From: JBCBUE01 sp039818285
GTDB lineage: Bacteria; Planctomycetota; Phycisphaerae; Phycisphaerales; Phycisphaeraceae
Length of the DNA stretch: 64,000 nucleotides
Direction: 5' to 3'
Assembly (NCBI GenBank): GCA_039818285.1
Contig: JBCBUE010000002.1
Coordinates: 1 to 64,000 of the forward strand
Position numbers and translations under genes: made by a program. Shown in pieces: positions 26,494 to 34,855 of the stretch (the first letter of the stretch is position 1; each line of letters opens with the position of its first letter). The notes below the pieces were generated by a model that was given only the letters and a program-made list of their open reading frames with translations, was not told the origin of the DNA and made no database searches.

Positions 26494-28017
26494 TCAGTGG
26501 TGACCCGGCCCGCCACGGGCGTGATCGGCGGCCAGCTCCATGTCCTCGTCGACCGGGTGCAGCTCGTCGCGCGGCGCCCGGAGTTGATCCACCCGCAATT
26601 CCGACACCCGCAGCTTGGCGCTCTCAACGTAGAACCCCGCACGCCCGCGGCGGTACGAGTGATCCGCCAGCGTCAGCACCACGTAGTCGTTGATCGCGCA
26701 CTCGATGTACTGCCCGTAGAGCACGACCTCCAGCTCCCACGGCCCCTCGGGGTCCGTGAGGAAGTTGGCCGCCTGCAGCTGCTGATAGTCAAACGCCGTC
26801 TCGGTGGTCCCGCCCTCGCGCTCGCCCCAGGCCCGGATCTGAGCGATGCCCTTGATGAGGTCCAGGCTGAGGTAGTAGCCGTTGGCCTGCTCGTCCAGCC
26901 TCAGGACGAGCCCGCACTTGCCCTCGCCCTCCAGATCGAGCCGGCACCGGACGCGGCAGTGATCCTGCTCGCCGGGCAGCAGGAACGCCTCGTAGCCCGA
27001 ACGGGCGGACAGGTGCATGTCGTCTTCGTCGTGCTGGATGTGAGCGGTGGCGTTGTGAAACAGAGTGTCGAGCACGCCCACGTCGCGGTGCGTCATCACG
27101 CCCACGACCTCATCGTTGAACCCCCGGTAGGTCGTCAGCCGCAGGCGACCGGTGGCGTCCATCGCCAGCTCCTTCGGCGGCGGTAGCATGCGCTTGAGGA
27201 TGCCGTCGTCGTCGCGCTTCTGAAAGAAGTTGAACAGCAGCATCTGGTCGTCCGCCCGGCACACCCGCGCCGCGTAGTTGCCCCCCGGCAGCAGCACGTT
27301 GTCGAAGAAGTTCTCGTACGGGCCCTTGAGGTCGTCGGCGTACCAGTAGTGCACCTTCACGTCCTCGCGGATCGAACCCAGCAGGAAGAACCGCCCGGCG
27401 ATCCGGATCAGGTTCGGCACCTCGACGTCGTCGTACAGGTTCGGCCGGTGCAGCGGCGGCAGGGGCTCGAACTGGTTCGGCCCCACCTCCCGCAACGCGG
27501 CCACGCAGCCCCGCCGGATCAGCGGCCCAGTGTCCGACCGCGCCGCCACCAGCAGCAGCCGCTCGTCTTCCTCGTGATAGTAGAACGGGTCGCGGAAGCT
27601 GACCCACTTGCGGTCCCGCGAGGCGTCGTGCTCGTAGTGCGGCGCCCGGGCCTCGATCGGGTACTTGTCGTTGACCTTCTCCCACTTGTACAGGTCGTCC
27701 GACACCGCCAGCCCGACCCGCTGCACCCGGCCCCACTCCTTGCGGCTAAGCCCCGTGTAGAACATCCGCCACCGGCCCTCGACCCAAGGATCCCGCGTCA
27801 CGCTCATCGTCCAGAGCATGTCGTCGTCCCAGGCCCCAGGATCCCCCACCCACAGCGCGTTGGGCACCCGCTTCCACATCAACGCGTCGTCGCTCACCGC
27901 GTGGGCGATGAAGTCGTGGTTGGGCAAGACCAGGTGAAACAGATGGAAACGCTCGCCGTCCCAGACGACGTCGACGTCCCCGATGTCCGATCGCAAAAAA
28001 CCGTGACTGGCGTACAT
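26494..28017 (-). CDS. GH32-like beta-propeller glycosidase
   Basis: A 507-residue protein without a signal peptide. The first ~320 residues read as a five-bladed propeller of the GH32/GH43 type: GDVDVVWDGERFHLFHLVL near the N-terminus (likely nucleophile Asp), SFRDPFYYHEED near 140 (the RDP motif), and DVEVPNLIRIAGRFFLLGS near 198, where the acid/base Glu of the ECP motif would be. The C-terminal part (GYEAFLLPGEQ onwards, LDLEGEGKCGLVLRLDEQ) fits the beta-sandwich module of GH32 enzymes such as invertases and fructanases. Motifs are noncanonical, so the substrate is open. A TAGGCT element six bases before the ATG suggests a leaderless mRNA. Confidence 0.75.
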   Translation of the reverse strand: MYASHGFLRSDIGDVDVVWDGERFHLFHLVLPNHDFIAHAVSDDALMWKRVPNALWVGDPGAWDDDMLWTMSVTRDPWVEGRWRMFYTGLSRKEWGRVQRVGLAVSDDLYKWEKVNDKYPIEARAPHYEHDASRDRKWVSFRDPFYYHEEDERLLLVAARSDTGPLIRRGCVAALREVGPNQFEPLPPLHRPNLYDDVEVPNLIRIAGRFFLLGSIREDVKVHYWYADDLKGPYENFFDNVLLPGGNYAARVCRADDQMLLFNFFQKRDDDGILKRMLPPPKELAMDATGRLRLTTYRGFNDEVVGVMTHRDVGVLDTLFHNATAHIQHDEDDMHLSARSGYEAFLLPGEQDHCRVRCRLDLEGEGKCGLVLRLDEQANGYYLSLDLIKGIAQIRAWGEREGGTTETAFDYQQLQAANFLTDPEGPWELEVVLYGQYIECAINDYVVLTLADHSYRRGRAGFYVESAKLRVSELRVDQLRAPRDELHPVDEDMELAADHARGGPGHH

Positions 28018-28023
28018 CCGCGA

Positions 28024-28029
28024 AGCCTA
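28024..28029 (-). promoter_or_regulatory. -10-like element, leaderless start for GH32-like gene
   Basis: Minus-strand TAGGCT ends six bases before the ATG at 28017. Confidence 0.5.
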
Positions 28030-28130
28030 CCAAGCCCAACCGGCGGGGTCGGGAGCGACGGCGCGACGCCCAGGGCCGGCCACGCCGCCGCACACCCCGC
28101 ACCGGTGATGACACAACCGCCCGCCCGCCG

Positions 28131-28136
28131 TACCCT
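28131..28136 (+). promoter_or_regulatory. Possible -10 for hpnH
   Basis: TACCCT lies 72 bases before the hpnH ATG. It is the best promoter-like hexamer in this gap, but weak. Confidence 0.25.
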
Positions 28137-28208
28137 ATTCCCTTTCCGCGGTCGTCCCCCCGCGCGCCGCGACTCACCAGCCGTGCCCCCCACCCGAGAA
28201 TCCGCTTC

Positions 28209-29408
28209 ATGGGCGTACCGATCTCGCAGATGTATACCGTCGCCAGCTACGTCCTGAGCCAGAAGCTCAAGGGCAACAAACGCTACCCGCTGGTGCTCAT
28301 GCTCGAGCCGCTCTTCCGCTGCAACCTCGCTTGCGCCGGGTGCGGCAAGATCCAGTACCCCCCCCACATCCTCAAGCAGAACGTCTCGGTCGAAGACTGC
28401 CTCAAGGCCGTCGACGAGTGCCCCGCCCCGATGGTCTCGATCCCAGGCGGCGAGCCCCTGCTCCACCCCGACATCGACAAGATCGTCGAGGGCCTCATCG
28501 CCCGCAAGAAGTACATCTACCTCTGCACCAACGCCCGCCTGCTCGAGAAGAAGCTCAACGAAGGCCTCTTCAAGCCCTCCAAGTACCTCACCTTCTCGGT
28601 GCACATGGACGGCCAGAAGGACCACCACGACTTCGCCGTCTGTCGCGAGGGCACCTACGACGAAGCCACCGCCGGCATCAGGCTCGCCGTGAAGATGGGC
28701 TTTCGCGTCACGACCAACACCACCCTCTTCGAGGGCTTCGACCCCAACTCCGTCCGCGCCTTCTTCGAAGAGATGATGGACCTCGGCGTCGAGGGCATGA
28801 TGGTCTCGCCCGGCTACGCCTACCCCAAGGCCCCCGACCAGGCCTCCTTCATGACCGAGCGATCCAAGACCCACGAAGCCTTCGAGACGCTCCTGTCCAA
28901 CCGCAAGAAGCGCTGGGTCTTCAACCAGTCGCCCCTCTTCCTCGAGTACCTCATGGGCAAACGCACCTACGAGTGCACGCCCTGGGGCAACCCGACCTAC
29001 AACCTCTTCGGCTGGCAGAAGCCCTGCTACCTCCTCCAGGACGGATACGCCGACTCCTTTCAGGAACTTATCGACGACACCGAGTGGGACAACTACGGGC
29101 ACGCCTCGGGCAACCCCGCCTGCCAGCAGTGCATGGTCCACTGCGGCTTCGAGCCCACCGCCGTCGACCACACCTTCTCCGCCTTCTCGGGGGTGTTCGG
29201 CACGGTCAAGGCCATGCTCTTCAACGCCTACGCCAACCCCGCCGCCCAGAACCGCCTCGAGGAAGCCAAGAGCAAGCCCTCCAGCCCGCTGGTCAAGCTG
29301 CAGGTCAACATCGAGAACCGCAAGGCTCAGCTCGACGCCAACGCCAACGGCAGCAACGTCGCCCCGAACCGCGCGACCCGCCCCGTCGAGACCGTCGGCG
29401 CGGCGTGA
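28209..29408 (+). CDS. hpnH: Adenosyl-hopene transferase HpnH (radical SAM)
   Basis: Joins a 5'-deoxyadenosyl group to diploptene, the first committed step toward C35 extended hopanoids. 399 residues. The radical SAM cluster motif is RCNLACAGCGK (CxxxCxxC), preceded by PLVLMLEPLF; the SAM-binding SIPGGEPLLHPDI follows. Further family blocks are YIYLCTNARLL, TFSVHMDGQKDHHD, MMVSPGYAYPKAPDQ and NPTYNLFGWQKPCYLL, and a cysteine-bearing segment PACQQCMVHCGFE. Squalene-hopene cyclase and other hpn genes are not nearby. The tail after ~370 is Asn-rich and variable. A small membrane protein gene follows within seven bases. Confidence 0.96.
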   Translation: MGVPISQMYTVASYVLSQKLKGNKRYPLVLMLEPLFRCNLACAGCGKIQYPPHILKQNVSVEDCLKAVDECPAPMVSIPGGEPLLHPDIDKIVEGLIARKKYIYLCTNARLLEKKLNEGLFKPSKYLTFSVHMDGQKDHHDFAVCREGTYDEATAGIRLAVKMGFRVTTNTTLFEGFDPNSVRAFFEEMMDLGVEGMMVSPGYAYPKAPDQASFMTERSKTHEAFETLLSNRKKRWVFNQSPLFLEYLMGKRTYECTPWGNPTYNLFGWQKPCYLLQDGYADSFQELIDDTEWDNYGHASGNPACQQCMVHCGFEPTAVDHTFSAFSGVFGTVKAMLFNAYANPAAQNRLEEAKSKPSSPLVKLQVNIENRKAQLDANANGSNVAPNRATRPVETVGAA

Positions 29409-29414
29409 CCCGCC

Positions 29415-29618
29415 ATGAGTTGGGAAGGCCTCGGACGCTGGCTCGCCGGACCGATCTTCGGCATTAACCCCGAGCAAACGACGCCGGGGATCGTGTGGGT
29501 TGCTCTTATCCTGCAAGCTATCCCACTCACCGCTTTGGCCTGGTCGTTTCGCCAGCGTGAGCGACGCGCGGCGTTCCGCCGGGCGTTTGCGCCGCTGATC
29601 GAACCCTTCCTGCGATGA
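29415..29618 (+). CDS. Small membrane protein after hpnH
   Basis: A 67-residue ORF starting seven bases after hpnH. It has one likely membrane helix (GIVWVALILQAIPLTALAW) followed by a strongly basic tail (RQRERRAAFRR), a positive-inside arrangement. No homologue recognised. Tight spacing after hpnH and a plausible membrane helix favour a real gene, but there is no strong ribosome binding site. Confidence 0.5.
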   Translation: MSWEGLGRWLAGPIFGINPEQTTPGIVWVALILQAIPLTALAWSFRQRERRAAFRRAFAPLIEPFLR

Positions 29619-29622
29619 ACCG

Positions 29623-29708
29623 AGTTCCGGCAGCTGCGACGCTATGCGTCGCTGAAGGAACTACGGCAACGCACGACACATCTTTCAGCAACGCGTCGCG
29701 TCGCAGCT
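29623..29708. repeat. Nested inverted repeats
   Basis: AGTTCC (29623-29628) with GGAACT (29657-29662) encloses GCGACGC (29636-29642) with GCGTCGC (29646-29652). In addition, AGCTGCGACGC (29632-29642) is repeated inverted as GCGTCGCAGCT (29698-29708), so two alternative foldings compete for the same arm. Confidence 0.6.
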
Positions 29709-30039
29709 AACAGCGTCAGCAGTTCGAGTTGTCAACGAGCCTCGCGTGACGCTCGTTGCTCCTTCGCCGACGTTCCGGAGCATGAGCCGCTGTCACGCAA
29801 CACGCCGGGGGGAGGGGCGGCGCGGCCTCTGCAGCTCACGCGTCCGTCGATCGCTAAGGCAGGGTCGCGATCGTCGTTCGTCGGCCGCCCGGCCCGTGAC
29901 GTGCACGGGGGGCGTCCCGTCCGGCGGTCGGCCCCGGTCTTGCCTGCTCGACGCGTGCCCTGCCGATGGGGGTCGAGCCGCTCACGGGGCGTTCCTACCC
30001 CTGGACGCGTGGCAAGCGTGGCGCGCGCAGGCGTGGCCA

Positions 30040-30088
30040 TTAGCCCCGGCTTCCAGCCGGGGTGACCCCGGGTGAAACCCGGGGCTAA
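30040..30088. repeat. REP-like double-hairpin palindrome
   Basis: An outer inverted repeat TTAGCCCCGG / CCGGGGCTAA encloses two hairpins: CCCCGGC-TTCCA-GCCGGGG (30044-30062) and CCCCGGGT-GAA-ACCCGGGG (30066-30084). The compact, symmetric design is typical of dispersed repetitive extragenic palindromes. Only one copy is visible in the window. Confidence 0.65.
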
Positions 30089-30232
30089 CGGATCGCGGCA
30101 CCGCCGGGATGCGACGCGTCCCGGGGTTCGACACAGGACACAAGAACAGCCTGCTGAGCCCTGCAAGGCCGTGCGCCCCTCAGCCTCACGCTGCGCCGCA
30201 GCCCGGCTACACGGCAAGACTTTTAATTCACC

Positions 30233-33200
30233 TCACCGCTTCTTCCGCGACTTGAACCCGCCGCCGCCGTCTTCCTTGCGTTCCTTCGACGAACGCGCTC
30301 GACGTTGCTTGCGGGTCAGGCGGCGACCGCCCTCGGCCTCCGCGTCGTCGGGGCGGAGGTCTTCGCGGCTGACGGCCTGGCCGGCGCCGGGCGACGCGGA
30401 CGCGCCGGCGCCGACGGGCTCGGGCCGCGGCGTCGGCTGAGCCGCGGGCTGCTCGGCCGTCTGCTGGTCACCGTAGGCCGACTGGATCTGGACGTTGGGC
30501 GTCAGCCTCGCGCGGAAGACCAGCTCGGTCACGCGGTCGCGGACGTTGGCCTGCATCTCCTGGAACAGCCGGGCGCCCTCGCGCTTGTATTCGATGCGCG
30601 GGTCTTTCTCGGCGTAACCACGCAGGCCGACCGAGTCGCGCGCCTGGTCCATCGCGTACAGGTGGTCCTTCCACGCCTGATCCAGGATCTGCAGCAGGAC
30701 GAACCGCTCGAGCTGCGTCACCTCGACGCGCAACGCCTCGCGGGCCCGGCCCAGGCAGGTCTCGCGCAGCGTCGGCCGCGGCTCGGCGTGGCGGCCGATC
30801 GCCGGCTCCTCTTCGGTCGGCAGGGCCTCGAGTTCTTCGGCCGTGGTCTCGACGCCGAACCGCTCGCGCAGCCACTGGCTCAACTCCTGCGAGCGGCCGG
30901 CGAACTCGGCGAGCTTGGCGTCGACCGCCTGCTCGAGCTTGCCGCCTTCCTTCAGCCAGGCCTCGGCCTCGTCGGCGAGCAGCTTGAACACGTCCTGCCC
31001 GGTCTTGCCGTTGAGGTCTTCAGGCGACAGCTCGAGGTCGTAGCGCGTCTTGGCGAAGTTGACCAGGTGGTTCGCGCCCCAGTTGGGGTCCTGCGCGGCG
31101 CCCTGCATGGCGACCTCGAGGTTGAACTCCACGGGGTAACGCACCTCGCGCTGACGGTAGAGGTCGCGCGCGGCGTCGAGCACCTTCTGCTCCACGTCCT
31201 CGGGCGGCATGCCGGTGAGCTCGTCGAGGTCCAACTCCAGGCCGAACTTGGTCTGCGTCCAGTGCCCGAGGTCCTTGAGCGCGTAGTTGGGCTCGAGGAA
31301 CTTGGCGATGCCGGACAGGTCCTTCTTGTCGAGCTGTTCGCCGGCGGCCAGCGAGAGGTCGCGCTTGATCTCGCCGGGCTTCATGCCGCGCAGGCGTGAG
31401 ACCGGCATGTCGACGTTGAACTTGCTCATCGCCCACTGACGCAGGCCTTTCAAGTCCCAGTCGGCGGGGTCGGCGTCGATGTCCATGTACTCGCCGAGCG
31501 TGACGTCGATCACCGCGTCCGCGTCGTTGCGGGCCTCGCGGCGGACGATCGACTCCAGCTCCTGAAGGTCGTCCAAGTGCAGTCGCGACGGATCGACCGA
31601 GATGTCCAGCTCGGCCCGACACCACTCGGCGGCCTGCTGCTTGACGTACCCCGATGCGAGGTACGTCTCGACGGCGTCGGCGATGGCGTCATCCAGGTAG
31701 TCGAAGACGAGCTTGTCGATGCCCTTGGACTCGAGCACGTCCTGCCGCAGGCCGTAGAAGAACGACCGCTGCACCTCCATGATCTCGTCGTACTCGAGCA
31801 GGTTCTTGCGGATCTCGTAGTTGCGTTCCTCGACCTTGCGCTGGGCGCGCTGGACGGAGTTGGAGACCCAGCGATGCTCGAGGGCGTCGCCCTCCTTCAT
31901 GCCCAGGGCCGAGAGGGCGCGGAGGGTGGTCTTGCCGGCGAACATCTTCATCAGGTCGTCCTCGAGGGAGATGAAGAAGCGCGACGAGCCGTTGTCGCCC
32001 TGCCGGCCGGACCGGCCGCGGAGCTGGTTGTCGATCCGGCGGGACTCGTGGCGCTCGGTGCCGACGATGTGCAGCCCGCCCATCTGCTCGCCGTGCGTCC
32101 ACACGGCCAGGCGGTGCCGGTCGTAGTCGGGCAGCTTGTCGAGCTCGGCGACGCAGCGGTCGAGGTCGAACGACTCGGCCTTCTTCTCCTCGATCCAGGC
32201 GTCCTTGACGCACCAGTGGCGGAAGAGGCGGAGCTTGAACTCGTCGTCGGACATCGACTCGGCGTCCTTGGGCTTGAGCCCGAGCTCGCGGATCGCCTGG
32301 TGGCGGTAGCTCATCGCGACGAGCTCGTCGTCGGCCATGTCGGCCTTGGCCTGCTTGGGCAAGAGGTCGCGGCGCTGCCAGTGGTCGACCAGGGCGGCGC
32401 GGTCGATCGGCTGGAGCTTGATGTCGGTGCCTCGGCCGGCCATGTTCGTGGCGATCATGACGGCGCCGAGGTGGCCGGCGTCCTCGACGATGTTGCCCTC
32501 GCGCTCGGCGTTCTCGGCCTTGGCGTTGAGGACGCTGTGCTGGATGCCGTGCTTCTTCTTGAGCGCCGCAGAGAGCTGCTCGGACTTCTCGACCGACGTC
32601 GTGCCGACGAGGACGGGCCGGCCGAGGTCGTGCATGCGCTTGACCTCGTCGACGATGGCCTCGTTCTTGTCCTTGGTGGAGAGGAAGATGAGGTCGTCGC
32701 GGTCGGTGCGGGCGATGGGCTTGTTGGTCGGGATGGCGACGACGTCGAGCTTGTAGATCTCGTTGAACTCGGTGGCCTCGGTGATGGCCGTGCCGGTCAT
32801 GCCCGCGAGGCGCTTGTAGAGCTTGAAGAAGTTCTGGATGGTGACGGTGGCGAGGGTCTGCGTCTCCTGCTTGATCTTGACGCCCTCTTTTGCCTCGACC
32901 GCCTGATGCAGGCCGTCGGACCACTGGCGGCCGACCATCAGGCGGCCGGTGAACTCGTCGACGATGACGACCTCGCCGTCCTGCACGACGTAGTCCTTGT
33001 CGCGCTTGTAGACGACGTGGGCACGCAGGGCGTTTTCCAGCAGGTGCGGGAAGTCCATGTTGTTGCCGACGTAGAACGACCCGATGCCGGCGACCTTCTG
33101 GGCCTCGGCCACGCCGTGGTGCGTGAGGTGGGCCTGCTTCTTGTCGAGCTCGCGCTCGAAGTACTGCGTGTGCTGGTCGCGATCGGCCTCCATGCCGGGC

Positions 33201-34330
33201 AGGTCGGCCTGGAGCTTTTTCATCTCGTCGCGCATCGCGGGGACCTTCGCCTTGTCGCGGGCGTTGCGGATGTCGCCCTCGAGGCCCTTGATCCGGGCCT
33301 CGACCTGCTCGACCTTGTGGTTGACGGCGTCCCACTCGCGCTGCATCTGCACGAGGTGTTTGGCGATCTTGTCGGCCTCGGCGTACTTGGGCGCGTCCTG
33401 GTGGGCCGGGCCGGAGATGATCAGCGGCGTGCGGGCCTCGTCGACGAGGATGGAGTCGATCTCGTCGACGATGCAGAAGTCACGGCGCTTCTGGACCTGC
33501 TCAGCGGGCGACATCTTCATGTTGTCGCGGAGGTAGTCGAAGCCGAACTCGCTGTTCGTGCCGTACACGGCGTCGCACTCGTACGCCTGGGCCTTGAGCT
33601 GCGGCGGCTGCTGGTGGTACGGGTGGATGGCCCCGACCGTCAGCCCCAGCGCGTGGTAGAAGGGGAAGACCCAGTCGCGGTCGCGTTGCACGAGGTAGTC
33701 GTTGACGGTGACGACGTGGCACTTGAGCCCGTCGACCGCGGCCATGTAGCAGGCCAGCGGCGCGACGATGGTCTTGCCCTCGCCGGTCTTCATCTCGGCG
33801 ATCTTGCCCTCGCCGAGCACGGTGCCGCCGATGAGCTGCACGTCGAACGGCCGAGCCCGGAACGGCGGGCGGGACTGGGAGTACAGCTCGCGCACGGCGT
33901 CGTACATGGCGTTGGGCACGTCGATCAGCAGGTGGCCGGGCGCGGGGTCGCCGCCGAGGACGGGCTGCGGCTCGGTGGCGGCGGCCTGTTCTTTCAGGTC
34001 GGCGTAGACCGGCTGCAGGTTCGCGGGCAGTCGCGAGGGGTCGAACTTGTCGGCGTGCTCGGGGTTGAAGATGTTGCGGATGCCCACCGCCCGGTCCATC
34101 GCCTCGCGGGCAACGGCCATCACCTCGGGCAGCAGGTCGGCCAGGGTCTCGCCGTCGGTGATCCGCCGGCGGAACTCGGCGGTCTTCTCGCGGAGCTGCG
34201 CGTCGGTCAGCTGACTGACGACGGGTTCCTGGGCGTTGATCTGCTCGACACGCTTGCGGTAGCGCTTGAGCAGGCGGTCGTTGCGGGTGCCGAAGACGGC
34301 GGCGAAGGCTTTGCTGGCGACGTGGATCAT
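30233..34330 (-). CDS. secA: Protein translocase ATPase SecA, enlarged form
   Basis: Motor of the Sec export pathway. About 1365 residues from the ATG at 34330, against ~850-900 normally. Core motifs are intact: Walker A MKTGEGKTIVAP (~180), CIVDEIDSILVDEARTPLI (~287), VDEFTGRLMVGRQWSDGLHQ, AGMTGTA, TNMAGRGTDIKL (~630), GTERHESRRIDNQLRGRSGR, and HLYAMDQARDSVGLRGYAEKD. Three enlargements are visible: a ~60-residue coiled coil in the preprotein crosslinking domain (~330-395), ~100 residues in NBD2 (~640-745), and about four repeats of a WDLKGLRQW...KF-type module at ~956-1165 where the helical wing should be. The C-terminus is basic and lacks the zinc-binding cysteines. Upstream in-frame codons give an unlike tail. 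Confidence 0.96.
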   Translation of the reverse strand: MIHVASKAFAAVFGTRNDRLLKRYRKRVEQINAQEPVVSQLTDAQLREKTAEFRRRITDGETLADLLPEVMAVAREAMDRAVGIRNIFNPEHADKFDPSRLPANLQPVYADLKEQAAATEPQPVLGGDPAPGHLLIDVPNAMYDAVRELYSQSRPPFRARPFDVQLIGGTVLGEGKIAEMKTGEGKTIVAPLACYMAAVDGLKCHVVTVNDYLVQRDRDWVFPFYHALGLTVGAIHPYHQQPPQLKAQAYECDAVYGTNSEFGFDYLRDNMKMSPAEQVQKRRDFCIVDEIDSILVDEARTPLIISGPAHQDAPKYAEADKIAKHLVQMQREWDAVNHKVEQVEARIKGLEGDIRNARDKAKVPAMRDEMKKLQADLPGMEADRDQHTQYFERELDKKQAHLTHHGVAEAQKVAGIGSFYVGNNMDFPHLLENALRAHVVYKRDKDYVVQDGEVVIVDEFTGRLMVGRQWSDGLHQAVEAKEGVKIKQETQTLATVTIQNFFKLYKRLAGMTGTAITEATEFNEIYKLDVVAIPTNKPIARTDRDDLIFLSTKDKNEAIVDEVKRMHDLGRPVLVGTTSVEKSEQLSAALKKKHGIQHSVLNAKAENAEREGNIVEDAGHLGAVMIATNMAGRGTDIKLQPIDRAALVDHWQRRDLLPKQAKADMADDELVAMSYRHQAIRELGLKPKDAESMSDDEFKLRLFRHWCVKDAWIEEKKAESFDLDRCVAELDKLPDYDRHRLAVWTHGEQMGGLHIVGTERHESRRIDNQLRGRSGRQGDNGSSRFFISLEDDLMKMFAGKTTLRALSALGMKEGDALEHRWVSNSVQRAQRKVEERNYEIRKNLLEYDEIMEVQRSFFYGLRQDVLESKGIDKLVFDYLDDAIADAVETYLASGYVKQQAAEWCRAELDISVDPSRLHLDDLQELESIVRREARNDADAVIDVTLGEYMDIDADPADWDLKGLRQWAMSKFNVDMPVSRLRGMKPGEIKRDLSLAAGEQLDKKDLSGIAKFLEPNYALKDLGHWTQTKFGLELDLDELTGMPPEDVEQKVLDAARDLYRQREVRYPVEFNLEVAMQGAAQDPNWGANHLVNFAKTRYDLELSPEDLNGKTGQDVFKLLADEAEAWLKEGGKLEQAVDAKLAEFAGRSQELSQWLRERFGVETTAEELEALPTEEEPAIGRHAEPRPTLRETCLGRAREALRVEVTQLERFVLLQILDQAWKDHLYAMDQARDSVGLRGYAEKDPRIEYKREGARLFQEMQANVRDRVTELVFRARLTPNVQIQSAYGDQQTAEQPAAQPTPRPEPVGAGASASPGAGQAVSREDLRPDDAEAEGGRRLTRKQRRARSSKERKEDGGGGFKSRKKR

Positions 34331-34461
34331 GGCGGGTTCGGGGGCGGGACGGGGATCGCGGGGGCGACCTGCCGTGAGGGAAGGAGCGGGGTCCGGGTCG
34401 AGATCGATGAGGGAGCACGCCGGGCGGGAAGCCTGCGCGCGTTGAGCGTCGGCGGAGGGTT

Positions 34462-34788
34462 TTAAGCCGACGGCGGGGGGAGATTCAGGCGATGAGCCAT
34501 CGCGGCCGCGACGGTCGCGGGTCGGCTCAGCGGGGCCGGGCCGGGCGTCGCCTGGCCGGGGGCGTGGATCGCGAGGATCGGCCGGCGGGTCACCATGCCG
34601 GCGCGGTGCGGCGTGGCCCGGCGGACCGACTGGGCCCAGGCGATCGACTGGCTGTGGGCCGTGGCGGCGGCGGTGACGACCATCGCCGCGCCGGCCCCGG
34701 GCGTGTGCATGATCGCCAGCCACGCGACCATCGCGATCGCCAGCTTGGCGGCCTGTGCGGAGACATCGGGAGTCCGAGCCGGGGCCAT
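34462..34788 (-). CDS. Unknown small hydrophobic protein
   Basis: A 108-residue ORF, Ala-rich, with a hydrophobic stretch (LAIAMVAWLAIMHTPGAGAAMVV) and a His/Arg/Pro-containing second half. I do not recognise it. It lies between secA and sucC on the minus strand. Evidence for a real gene is only its codon pattern and an initiation codon six bases after a GATGAT sequence that vaguely fits the local leaderless pattern. It could be spurious. Confidence 0.35.
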   Translation of the reverse strand: MAPARTPDVSAQAAKLAIAMVAWLAIMHTPGAGAAMVVTAAATAHSQSIAWAQSVRRATPHRAGMVTRRPILAIHAPGQATPGPAPLSRPATVAAAMAHRLNLPPPSA

Positions 34789-34842
34789 ACGCACATCATC
34801 GACCGCCCACCCCCTCGGGTCAAACGATTCTCGCCGCCCCGC

Positions 34843-34848
34843 TACACT
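34843..34848 (+). promoter_or_regulatory. -10-like element, leaderless start for sucC
   Basis: TACACT (in GCTACACT) ends seven bases before the sucC ATG at 34856. Confidence 0.55.
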
Positions 34849-34855
34849 CCCCCGC

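Larger units (their letters stand above)
29619..30232. other. Non-coding stretch between hpnH unit and secA
   Basis: About 600 bases without a convincing gene. It holds two palindromic elements listed separately (29623-29708 and 30040-30088). Short open frames exist but have no ribosome binding site or recognisable protein. No T-run terminator was found for secA, which ends at 30233 from the other side. Confidence 0.6.

Noticed and set aside
31577..34465. 962-residue open frame antisense to secA
   Set aside because: Leu/Val/Asp/Gly-rich shadow of a strongly coding gene; no motif and no ribosome binding site.
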